Shown in pieces: positions 17,848 to 24,639 of a stretch of 64,000 nucleotides of DNA. Below the pieces are notes generated by a model. The model was not told where the DNA came from, searched no databases, and saw only the letters and a list, made by a program, of their open reading frames with translations. Both the position numbers and the translations under genes were made by a program. The DNA comes from Gilvimarinus sp. DA14 (GTDB lineage Bacteria; Pseudomonadota; Gammaproteobacteria; Pseudomonadales; Cellvibrionaceae). Positions within the stretch are counted from its first letter, which is position 1. Each line of letters opens with the position of its first letter. The DNA is taken from NCBI RefSeq assembly GCF_024204685.1, contig NZ_CP100350.1, forward strand, positions 3,250,501-3,314,500, read 5' to 3'.

Positions 17848-18099
17848 ATAGTGGCTTCACTTAGTGTTAGAGTTATTGGGCATTTATGACCGCAGAGTCT
17901 GACAAGACACCCCTGCGACAATTTTTTGTACTATACCCTTTACTCTACCGAAAAACTGTGCTGTCGAAAAGCGGGAACTTCCCTTATTTATCCGACAATT
18001 GGTTTTGTAGATACCTTTTGATCATGATTAGCCTTAAACACCAGTTCCTGTTAGTTGCGCAATATAAAATAAAGCCCGGACCAGAGGGTGCTGAGCGAT

Positions 18100-18792
18100 A
18101 TGGAAATTAAGCGGATAGAAAAGTTGGATCGCCGGGCGATAGAACAGTTGTTGTTCGCCATTCCTTTTTTTAAGGCAGTTCAGGCATCCGATACCAATCA
18201 GTTTGAGGCGCTGCTGCAGCATTCCCGGCTTATCGTCTATCGCCCGGGCGAAGTGGTGTTGAATCGTGGCGATGGTGATCAGGGGCTTTATTTCTTGCTT
18301 AAGGGGCGCCTGGCGGTATACGCCGATGAAGCTCTTACCGGCCAGGCGGTAAACTATATTACCCCCGGCGAAGTGTTTGGCGATTTGGCGCGCTTAACCC
18401 ATAGGCCACGATCAGCCACAGTGGTGGCGGATACGGGCTACCGCGAGGTGCTGGTGTTCTCGGCTGACTTTGCCGCTTTTGGTGATCTTGAGTCTACCAG
18501 GCCCATTTCTTTGCACACCAAGCTTCTGTACTACCGCAATACCGTGCACAGTTTGCGCTGGAAGCTTGAGGTCTATCGCTCGCAATACCCACAGGATGAA
18601 CTCGCCGAGCGTCATCGTGCGGTAAAGCTGTATATGGGGCCGAAAGACACGCTGGACGAGCTAAAATCGCTCCATGGGCAGGCCCGCGATTTAGCTGATT
18701 TGTTACTCGCATGGAATAGTCGCTTTGGTGCGATCTATCCCCACGCTCAATCTCCCGCCCCCCAACTGATGGCGCGCGTGCAGCAAAAATAA
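18100..18792 (+). CDS. Cyclic-nucleotide-binding domain protein
   Basis: This cytoplasmic protein of about 230 residues has one cNMP-binding (Crp-like) beta-roll at residues about 15-135. Landmarks are YRPGEVVLNRGDGDQGLYFLLKGRLAVY, here noted as RPGEVVL and GLYFLLKGRLAV, then YITPGEVFGDLARLTHRPRSATVVA, which resembles the phosphate-binding cassette (GEhhGE...PRSATV). The C-terminal 90 residues are helical and lack a Crp-type helix-turn-helix, so it is not a classical transcription factor. The start is ATG 18100 with GAGGG about 11 nt upstream; GTG 18088 is an alternative. Whether cAMP, c-di-GMP or nothing binds is open. The next gene encodes a PilZ protein. Confidence 0.72.
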   Translation: MEIKRIEKLDRRAIEQLLFAIPFFKAVQASDTNQFEALLQHSRLIVYRPGEVVLNRGDGDQGLYFLLKGRLAVYADEALTGQAVNYITPGEVFGDLARLTHRPRSATVVADTGYREVLVFSADFAAFGDLESTRPISLHTKLLYYRNTVHSLRWKLEVYRSQYPQDELAERHRAVKLYMGPKDTLDELKSLHGQARDLADLLLAWNSRFGAIYPHAQSPAPQLMARVQQK

Positions 18793-18900
18793 AAATTCCG
18801 CCCTCTGGCGCTTAACTTGCTAAATCTATAAGGCTCTTGCGATACTTTAGCGCTAACTAAAAGTACGCCCGGTAAAACGGGCCGCTAAGTGGAGTATCTG

Positions 18901-19590
18901 GTGACAATGGAGTTTGAAGATTTACGTCTGGTGCACGGCGCTACCCTGCAGGTGCAAATTAGCAATAGCGCAGGGCAACCGGAACGATACTCCTGCCGCT
19001 ATGTTGGTGCGGTTGCCGGGCGCAGTCTTATTTTTACCCAGCCGCGCACGGGCGGCAAAGCCCCGCGTTTTCGTCCCGGGCAACGTATAGCGGTACGGTT
19101 GATGATTGCCAATGGTATTGGCTTATTTGCCGCCACGGTTGAGGCGCAAACCACCGACCCGCTGCCCTTGTTGCACGTCAGTTATCCCGACTCGGTAACT
19201 TTTAAAGGAATACGCAGTGCAACTCGGGTGGTGGTGAACCACCCCGCTTCAGTCACCAACGAAGATGAGCTGGACAAGCCTCAAACCTCGGGGCAAATTG
19301 CCGATATCAGTATTAATGGAGCCCGCCTTGAGCTGCGAGAGCCAATCGCCAAAGTTGGCGATAAGATCAGGCTGGAAGCACAGATTGCAGTACAGGGGCA
19401 CTCTTGGCCACTGGTGGTAGAAAGCGTGGTTCGCTCGCGTGTCGAGCGTAGCACTCAGGAGCAAAACCAGTCCTTACCCGCTGTTTATGGGGTAGAGTTT
19501 ACCGAACCCGATAAAGACGCCTTGTTGGTCTTGCACGCCTATGTTTTCTCGCAAATTGCCGCTGAACAAACACCGCAAAATTCGCTTTAG
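18901..19590 (+). CDS. PilZ domain protein with YcgR-like N-terminal domain
   Basis: This is a probable cytoplasmic c-di-GMP receptor. The GTG at 18901 was chosen because GGAG lies 6 nt upstream at 18891-18894; GTG 18889 and ATG 18907 are less well placed. The N-terminal part (about 1-105) looks like a YcgR/PilZN flagellar-brake domain (RYSCRYVGAVAGRSLIF, FRPGQRIAVRLMI). The C-terminal PilZ domain carries the two c-di-GMP motifs, RxxxR (RSATR) and DxSxxG (DISINGAR), and ends with GVEFTEPDKDALLVLHAYVF. It overlaps the next gene by 50 nt. It could affect flagellar motility, type IV pili or polysaccharide secretion. Confidence 0.85.
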   Translation: MTMEFEDLRLVHGATLQVQISNSAGQPERYSCRYVGAVAGRSLIFTQPRTGGKAPRFRPGQRIAVRLMIANGIGLFAATVEAQTTDPLPLLHVSYPDSVTFKGIRSATRVVVNHPASVTNEDELDKPQTSGQIADISINGARLELREPIAKVGDKIRLEAQIAVQGHSWPLVVESVVRSRVERSTQEQNQSLPAVYGVEFTEPDKDALLVLHAYVFSQIAAEQTPQNSL

Positions 19591-20296
19591 TTTATCTCTG
19601 CTTGCAGTCTTGTGCCCGGCTTTGCAGGCTGTAGAGCTTGAACAATTGCATCTGCCGCGCTCTTACCTGCGCTATTTGCCCCAGCTTTACGATGGCGCCC
19701 AGTTAATGGAGCAGACTGAGAAGTGTGCCCGGTTTATCAGCGGTACATTAAATATCGATGCCAGCGAAGAGACGGCTCCGGTGTTCAGCTACACCTGCCG
19801 CGATACCAATGAATTGACCTATCGCTGGAAGGTCGATGGCAATTCTCTCGACATTCTCGACGATACTCGACCTGAGGGGCGTATTAGCTTTGCTGCTTAT
19901 CAGGCAGAATTGGAGCGGCAGCGTCAGCTTGAGCGCGAGCGGGAAATCGCGCGGCAGGAAGAAGTGGCGCGCTTACAAGCGCAGCGTGAGGCAATAGAGG
20001 CTGAGCGAGAAAAGCTGCGAATGGAGCGTGAGAGGGCTGCCTATTGGCCCAGGTGTAAAGCGCTACTGGCCGAGCAGACGCGCAATATGAAGCAGGTGCA
20101 GTGGCTGTTTGATCAGCAACCGGAGGCCGAGCTCTTGCCCGTCGAGCAAAGTGAACAGGTGGCTGTGCGCTTTACTATGGATTTCAACGCGCAGGATTAT
20201 TATCGTCAGCCCTTGGAATATCGTGCCTATTGTGAGTTCGTGCCGCCGGCCGAGCCCGTTATTGAAATTCATCCGCGCAAGCTGATTAATAAGTAA
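19541..20296 (+). CDS. Unknown secreted coiled-coil protein overlapping the PilZ gene
   Basis: I do not recognise this 251-residue protein. It has a probable signal peptide (HRKIRFSLSLLAVLCPALQA), so it should be periplasmic. A mixed segment with one Cys pair (EKCARFISG ... FSYTCRD) follows. A charged, Arg/Glu-rich coiled coil lies at about 125-165 (LERQRQLEREREIARQEEV). The last 80 residues form a second globular part with another Cys pair (WPRCKALL ... YRAYCEF). The ATG at 19541 lies inside the PilZ gene (50-nt overlap), so the two are translationally linked; a TTG at 19556 is an alternative start. The context suggests an envelope function related to c-di-GMP output, but nothing in the sequence proves it. 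Confidence 0.7.
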   Translation: MFSRKLPLNKHRKIRFSLSLLAVLCPALQAVELEQLHLPRSYLRYLPQLYDGAQLMEQTEKCARFISGTLNIDASEETAPVFSYTCRDTNELTYRWKVDGNSLDILDDTRPEGRISFAAYQAELERQRQLEREREIARQEEVARLQAQREAIEAEREKLRMERERAAYWPRCKALLAEQTRNMKQVQWLFDQQPEAELLPVEQSEQVAVRFTMDFNAQDYYRQPLEYRAYCEFVPPAEPVIEIHPRKLINK

Positions 20297-20331
20297 GTCA
20301 GTTCGGTTGGGGTGGAAAAAATGGCAGGTAC

Positions 20332-20367
20332 AAAAAAGCCACCGCAATGAATTGCGGTGGCTTTTTT
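20332..20367. terminator. Bidirectional terminator between convergent genes
   Basis: AAGCCACCGCAAT and ATTGCGGTGGCTT form a long perfect inverted repeat with an A run before and a T run after, so it can end transcripts from both sides. Confidence 0.93.
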
Positions 20368-20380
20368 GCTGCGCTTGGGC

Positions 20381-21154
20381 TTACTTAGCCTTTGGCTTGC
20401 GTCCGCGCTTGGCCGGTGCTTTTTTCGCAGCGGTGGTGCGCTTAGCCGGTGTTGCCTTGGCTTTGCGAGTTGCCGGCGCCTTGCGAGCTTTGCTCTTGGT
20501 GCTGGCTTTTTTAGCGGCGGCTTTTTGCTTGGCGGCGGCCTTCTTGGCAGCAGCGCGAGCTTTAGCAGCGGCTTTTTTCTCGGCAGCTTTTTGCTTGGCA
20601 GCGGCTTTTTTGGCAGCGGCTTTTGCTTTAGCAGCGGCTTTTTTAGCGGCTAGCTTAGCCTTGGCAGCAGCCTTACGCTCGGCGGCTTTTTGACGTACAG
20701 CGGCTTTTTTGGCAGCGGCTTTTTCTTTGGCAGCGGCTTTGCGATCGGCAATTTTTTGCTTTTTCGCCAGTTCACGTTGCGCCTTAGCCATGGCAGTTTC
20801 GTGCTGCTTGGCTACCTTGTTGGCCGACTTAATGCTGGCCAGTTGCTGTTTAGCAGCTGCCAGACCCTGACGAGCCGAGGTGGCTTCAGCCTGAGCTTTT
20901 TTAACCGCCGCAGTAGCAGTGGTAACCTGCTTGGCGGCCGCAGGGGTTTTCTTTTTCTTGGCCGCAGCCAATTTTGTTTTGGCTGCTTGCAAAGCTTTGG
21001 TCGCTTTGGTTACAGCTTTCTGTTGGGTTTCAACAGCTTTTGCAGCAGTTTTCTCTTCTGCGGCGCGAGCTTTGCTCAGTTGGTCTTGCAGCTGAGCCAG
21101 CTGTTTTTCCAACTGATCAACTGTGTTTACAGCTTTAGTTTTACGAGCAGCCAT
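20381..21154 (-). CDS. AlgP-like histone H1-type DNA-binding protein
   Basis: This 257-residue protein is very rich in Lys and Ala. The N-terminal half is a helical coiled coil (VDQLEKQLAQLQDQLSKARA). The C-terminal half is built of KAAAK / KKAAA repeats from about residue 130, ending in KRGRKPKAK with an AT-hook-like RGRKP. This is the layout of Pseudomonas AlgP (AlgR3) and other bacterial H1-like proteins, which bind DNA without sequence specificity and affect nucleoid structure or gene expression. No enzyme motif is present. The upstream region is AT-rich and holds long repeats. The repeat tract makes the gene prone to length variation. I leave the symbol blank because such low-complexity proteins are hard to assign. 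Confidence 0.78.
   Translation of the reverse strand: MAARKTKAVNTVDQLEKQLAQLQDQLSKARAAEEKTAAKAVETQQKAVTKATKALQAAKTKLAAAKKKKTPAAAKQVTTATAAVKKAQAEATSARQGLAAAKQQLASIKSANKVAKQHETAMAKAQRELAKKQKIADRKAAAKEKAAAKKAAVRQKAAERKAAAKAKLAAKKAAAKAKAAAKKAAAKQKAAEKKAAAKARAAAKKAAAKQKAAAKKASTKSKARKAPATRKAKATPAKRTTAAKKAPAKRGRKPKAK
20495..20760 (-). repeat. Imperfect tandem repeat tract encoding KAAAK-type units
   Basis: Units such as GCGGCTTTTTTGGCAGC recur many times in the C-terminal half of the AlgP-like gene. They are codon-level repeats of Lys-Ala blocks rather than exact copies. Confidence 0.8.
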
Positions 21155-21206
21155 GGTGAGCTTCCTTTATTGTTGTGAACAAGAAAGTAAACGAATTAGA
21201 TCCGGC

Positions 21207-21379
21207 GGTGAAAACTTTAAGACTTTACCGGCGAATTTCAACCATTTTACGACATTTTTAGTTAAAAATCGTTGAATTATAAAATTTATTCGCGCATTTA
21301 TCGTTTTTTTTAAAGTTTTCACCCGCCTAACTGGTAAAAAGACCGGTTTGCTGATCGCAAAATATTTATTTGCTGATCG
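21207..21379. repeat. Inverted and direct repeats in the algP-like/dinB intergenic region
   Basis: GGTGAAAACTTTAA (21207-21220) has a perfect reverse complement at 21310-21323, and the match extends to GGCGG with one gap. TTTGCTGATCG occurs twice in direct orientation (21347-21357 and 21369-21379), 22 bp apart. The region is strongly AT-rich and divergent between two genes, so these are candidate regulator-binding sites. Confidence 0.6.
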
Positions 21380-21402
21380 TTTGCCGCTGTACAACTGATT
21401 TA

Positions 21403-21422
21403 TACTGACTTTTTATACAGTG
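21403..21422 (+). promoter_or_regulatory. LexA box controlling dinB
   Basis: TACTGACTTTTTATACAGTG keeps the CTG-N10-CAG core of the LexA operator with AT-rich centre; one position differs from CTGT-N8-ACAG. It ends 16 nt from the dinB start codon. dinB is a classical SOS gene. Confidence 0.85.
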
Positions 21423-21438
21423 CTTATTTGGGTTGTGA

Positions 21439-22503
21439 ATGTCTCGACAAATCATTCATATCGATGCGGATTGTTTTTTTGCGGCCGTTGAGATGCGCGA
21501 GCGCCCCGAGCTTGTGCATCGGCCGATTGCAATTGGCGGCAGTGCCAGTGCTCGCGGGGTAATTTCTACTTGTAATTATCCCGCGCGGGAATTTGGTGTG
21601 CGCTCGGCAATGGCAACGGCACGTGCGCTGCGTCTTTGTCCCGGTTTGATTTTGCTGCCTCACCGCCTGGATTTATATCGTGAAGTCTCGGCATCCATGA
21701 TGAGCATCTTCCGGCGTTACACAGATTTGCTTGAACCTTTGTCGGTTGATGAGGCCTATTTGGATGTTTCGGCATCCGCAACTGATGAGCAGCAGGCGCT
21801 GGATGTCGCGCGAAAAATTCGTCGGGACGTCGCTCGCGAATTGCAGATTACTGTGTCGGCGGGAGTGGCTGGCAATAAATTTCTGGCGAAAGTTGCCAGT
21901 GACTGGCGCAAGCCAGACGGTTTGTTTCAGGTTTCACATGTTGATACGGATAAATTTGTAGCCGATTTGTCGGTGCGCTTGATTCCCGGAGTCGGGCGGG
22001 TAACCTGCGAGCAGTTGCAGTATTTAGGTGTGATTTATTGCCGCGATTTGTATCGCTACTCGATTGATGAGTTGCAGACAATGTTTGGCCGCTTTGGCGC
22101 CAGGCTGTATTGGTTCAGCCGCGGCATTGATGAGCGCGAAGTAACTCCCGAGCGCGAACGCAAGTCGGTCAGTGTGGAGCAGACCTTTGCCGAAGATTTG
22201 GCGAGTAAAGAAGCTTGCTATGACAAGCTGTACGAGCTGTGGCCGCGACTGCAGCGCCGCCTGGATAAAATCGATCAGGAGGCTGCTGTCGCCAAGGGCT
22301 TCGTCAAGGTCAAATTTGCCGACTTTACCCAAACCACCGTGGAGCGTCCCGGCACGCAATGGGGCCCAGAAGCCATGCGCCCACTGTTAACCGAAGCGCT
22401 GGCACGGGGTCATCAAAAGGTGCGCTTGCTCGGCCTTGGGGTTCGCTTGGAGCAAAGCCCGGCAAGCGACACGCCAGACCAGATTGGTTTGTTTGACACT
22501 TAG
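21439..22503 (+). CDS. dinB: DNA polymerase IV
   Basis: This is an error-prone Y-family translesion polymerase. The 354 residues match E. coli Pol IV (351). The palm motif RQIIHIDADCFFAAVE carries the first catalytic Asp, and SVDEAYLDVS carries the catalytic Asp/Glu. The steric-gate aromatic is in DCFFA, and the little-finger domain is present (KSVSVEQTFAEDL, VKVKFADFTQTT). The C-terminus is LGLGVRLEQS...DQIGLFDT, ending in a beta-clamp-binding QIGLF motif. The start ATG lies just after a LexA box. Confidence 0.95.
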   Translation: MSRQIIHIDADCFFAAVEMRERPELVHRPIAIGGSASARGVISTCNYPAREFGVRSAMATARALRLCPGLILLPHRLDLYREVSASMMSIFRRYTDLLEPLSVDEAYLDVSASATDEQQALDVARKIRRDVARELQITVSAGVAGNKFLAKVASDWRKPDGLFQVSHVDTDKFVADLSVRLIPGVGRVTCEQLQYLGVIYCRDLYRYSIDELQTMFGRFGARLYWFSRGIDEREVTPERERKSVSVEQTFAEDLASKEACYDKLYELWPRLQRRLDKIDQEAAVAKGFVKVKFADFTQTTVERPGTQWGPEAMRPLLTEALARGHQKVRLLGLGVRLEQSPASDTPDQIGLFDT

Positions 22504-22716
22504 GCTTGGTGCAGGGGGTGGCGGTGCAGGCCTTTACGTATATTTGCCCTAAAAAAGTGGCGAAATGGGTTAGTCAGCGTCAGCACAAGCTGGTAGTATT
22601 GGCGCTTCGAATATGAGGGGCCTGTATAACCGCCCATAGAATTCCCCTATTTGGGGCATCTAGAAGCTCTACAGGGGCTCTGAACATCCACTAGCATAAT
22701 AATGGGAGTGTGTACG

Positions 22717-23142
22717 GTGAGTCGTAGAAAGAAAAACCGTAACTCTGAGGAAAGTAATGATATCGACCTGACGCCGATGCTGGACGTTGTCTTCATCATG
22801 CTGATCTTCTTTATCGTAACGGCGTCCTTCGTTAAGGAAATTGGCCTTGACGTGAATGTTCCAGAAGAGAACGACGAGCCTCCACCGCCCAACGCGGATC
22901 CGAACATCCTGGTGCAAATCAGTGCCGATAATCAGATCTGGATGTTTGGCGAAAATGGTCTGCGCCGTATCGATGAAGCCTCTGTGCGCTCAAATATTGC
23001 GCAAATGCGCGCCGAGCTGCCTAAGGCATCGGTCATTATTCAGGCGCATGAAGAGTCTGATGCTGGTGTTTATGTCGCAGTCGCTGATGCCGCTCGCGCC
23101 GCCAAAGCTCCTAACGTTGTACTGGTGCCTACCGAGAATTAA
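22717..23142 (+). CDS. exbD: ExbD/TolR-family biopolymer transport protein
   Basis: This is an inner-membrane protein with one N-terminal helix that works with ExbB to power TonB. The GTG at 22717 (MSRRKKNRN) has GGGAG at 22704-22708 with an 8-nt spacer; an ATG at 22702 is the alternative. Landmarks are the cytoplasmic segment NDIDLTPMLDVVFIMLIFF, in which the Asp of PMLDVVF is the conserved protonatable residue. The periplasmic domain then has EIGLDVNVPE and ends with NVVLVPTEN. No exbB or tonB gene adjoins it, so the partners must lie elsewhere. The product is about 141 residues, normal for ExbD2-type proteins. TolR is less likely since no tol genes are near. Confidence 0.87.
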   Translation: MSRRKKNRNSEESNDIDLTPMLDVVFIMLIFFIVTASFVKEIGLDVNVPEENDEPPPPNADPNILVQISADNQIWMFGENGLRRIDEASVRSNIAQMRAELPKASVIIQAHEESDAGVYVAVADAARAAKAPNVVLVPTEN

Positions 23143-23156
23143 CAATCGGTCGCTTA

Positions 23157-23200
23157 CCAGGCATAAAAAAACCACCTTCGGGTGGTTTTTTTATGCCTGG
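23157..23200 (+). terminator. Rho-independent terminator of exbD
   Basis: A 20-bp perfect stem with a TTCG tetraloop includes the T run in its 3' half. It starts 14 nt after the exbD stop codon. Confidence 0.95.
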
Positions 23201-23237
23201 AAGCTATGTCCTGTAGGGGGCAAAGCCAAAAGGCAAA

Positions 23238-23263
23238 GAAAAGCCGCCCGCAGGCGGCTTGTT
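23238..23263 (-). terminator. Terminator of the aspartate aminotransferase gene
   Basis: On the minus strand, AAGCCGCC and GGCGGCTT form an 8-bp stem with a four-base loop, followed by TTCTTT. It lies about 20 nt after the aminotransferase stop codon. Confidence 0.75.
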
Positions 23264-23282
23264 TACTGCAGCGAACGCCGTG

Positions 23283-24563
23283 TTACTGGTCGGCTAAAGC
23301 CTTGCGAACTGAGGCAAGTTTGACGCAGGTGACAAACACTTCCATCGCGCCCACCACTTCTTCTACCGAAGGTACTGAAGGGGCGATGCGGATATTGCGG
23401 TCTTGCGGGTCGTCGCCATAGGGGAAGGTGGCACCGGCTGGCGTCAGCTTCACTCCGGCTTCTGCAGCCAGGCGCACGGTTTCTTGAGCACAGCCAGGGC
23501 GGGTGTCGAAAGAGACAAAATAGCCGCCCACCGGTTTTTCCCAGCTACCCAGGTCTGTGTCCGCAAACGCATTTTGCAATGCGTTCAGTACTGCATCAAA
23601 GCGTGGTTGCAGCAGCTCTGCGTGCTTTTTCATGTGCGCCATCAGGGCGTCGCGGTTGGGTAAAAAGCGTGCATGACGCAGCTGGTTTACTTTATCCGGG
23701 CCGATGGTGCAGGCGCCGAGAAATGCTTTCAGGCCCGCCAGGTTAGCAGCGCTGGCGGCAGTAAATGCTACACCCGCACCCGCGTGGGTGATTTTTGATG
23801 TGGAGGCAAACTGAATAACGGTATTTTCGGTGCCGTGTTTGGCGCACAGATCGAATACCGATGCCAGTTGCGGTGGATTGTCGATTAAATCGTGCACCGC
23901 GTAGGCGTTATCCCAAAACACGCGGAAATCGGCGTGGGCAATGTCACCCAGCTTGGCGATGCGCTCCACGGTGGCATCGCTGTACACCACCCCTGTGGGG
24001 TTGGAGTACTTGGGCACGCACCACATACCGCGAATGCTGCTGTCTGATTTGATCAGCTCTTCTACGGCGTCCATGTCGGGGCCGTCGGCGGTCATGGGTA
24101 CGGTAACCATTTCAATACCCAGTTGTTCGCACACAGTAAAGTGACGATCATAGCCGGGTACGGGGCAGATAACCTTGGGGGAGGTAATATTGCTCCAGGC
24201 GCTTTCGCTGCCGGTCAAGCCGAACTCGTAGGCCGCCATCATCGTTTGATGCATCAGGGTCAGGCTAGCGTTACCGCCCACCAGGATATTCTCTTCGGGT
24301 ACGCCCATCAGGTCGGCGCCCAGGCGTTTGGCCTCGGGAATGCCGTCAATACCGCCATAGTTGCGGGTGTCTACACCGCTGTCGGTTTTGTAGTTGCCGT
24401 TCAGAATGCCGTCCAGAGCGTCCGACAGGGAGAGCTGTTCGGCCGAGGGCTTGCCGCGGGTTACATCAAGGCTGAGTTGTTTGCTGACAATGGCCTCATA
24501 GTCTTGGCTCAGTTGTGCTTCCCATTCACGCAGTTGTTCGGGAGTGGCTTGATCCAGTCGCAA
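23283..24563 (-). CDS. Aspartate aminotransferase, class I subgroup Ic type
   Basis: This is a PLP-dependent aminotransferase of 426 residues. It resembles the newer subgroup Ic (Asp_aminotransf, PF12897) rather than classical AspC. Landmarks are the N-terminal LDVTRGKPSAEQLSLS, NYGGIDGIPEAKRLGADLMGV, GGNASLTLMHQ, the PLP-binding WCVPKYSNPTGVVYSD and WDNAYAVHDL, and the Schiff-base lysine in STSKITHAGAG. A C-terminal Arg in RNIRIAPS should bind the substrate carboxylate. It is expected to interconvert aspartate/2-oxoglutarate and oxaloacetate/glutamate. It stands alone, with a terminator after it and its own promoter before it. Confidence 0.88.
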   Translation of the reverse strand: MRLDQATPEQLREWEAQLSQDYEAIVSKQLSLDVTRGKPSAEQLSLSDALDGILNGNYKTDSGVDTRNYGGIDGIPEAKRLGADLMGVPEENILVGGNASLTLMHQTMMAAYEFGLTGSESAWSNITSPKVICPVPGYDRHFTVCEQLGIEMVTVPMTADGPDMDAVEELIKSDSSIRGMWCVPKYSNPTGVVYSDATVERIAKLGDIAHADFRVFWDNAYAVHDLIDNPPQLASVFDLCAKHGTENTVIQFASTSKITHAGAGVAFTAASAANLAGLKAFLGACTIGPDKVNQLRHARFLPNRDALMAHMKKHAELLQPRFDAVLNALQNAFADTDLGSWEKPVGGYFVSFDTRPGCAQETVRLAAEAGVKLTPAGATFPYGDDPQDRNIRIAPSVPSVEEVVGAMEVFVTCVKLASVRKALADQ

Positions 24564-24610
24564 GGGGTCACCTCAAAAGTTGGTTAAGCGCGCGCGGCGC
24601 AGGTGGCGAC

Positions 24611-24639
24611 ATTATAGCGGCTGCGGCGCAAAGATTTAA
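24611..24639 (-). promoter_or_regulatory. Promoter of the aminotransferase gene
   Basis: On the minus strand a perfect TATAAT -10 box (plus-strand 24611-24616) stands about 48 nt before the start codon. The candidate -35 (TTAAAT, 17-nt spacer) is weak. Confidence 0.45.

Noticed and set aside
17886-18110. Small open frame between the TonB-like gene and the cyclic-nucleotide-binding gene
   Set aside because: No ribosome-binding site, no recognisable composition or domain, and it overlaps the next gene's start; chance open frame.
20495-20760. CRISPR-like regular repeats
   Set aside because: They are codon repeats of Lys-Ala blocks in the AlgP-like gene with no unique spacers.
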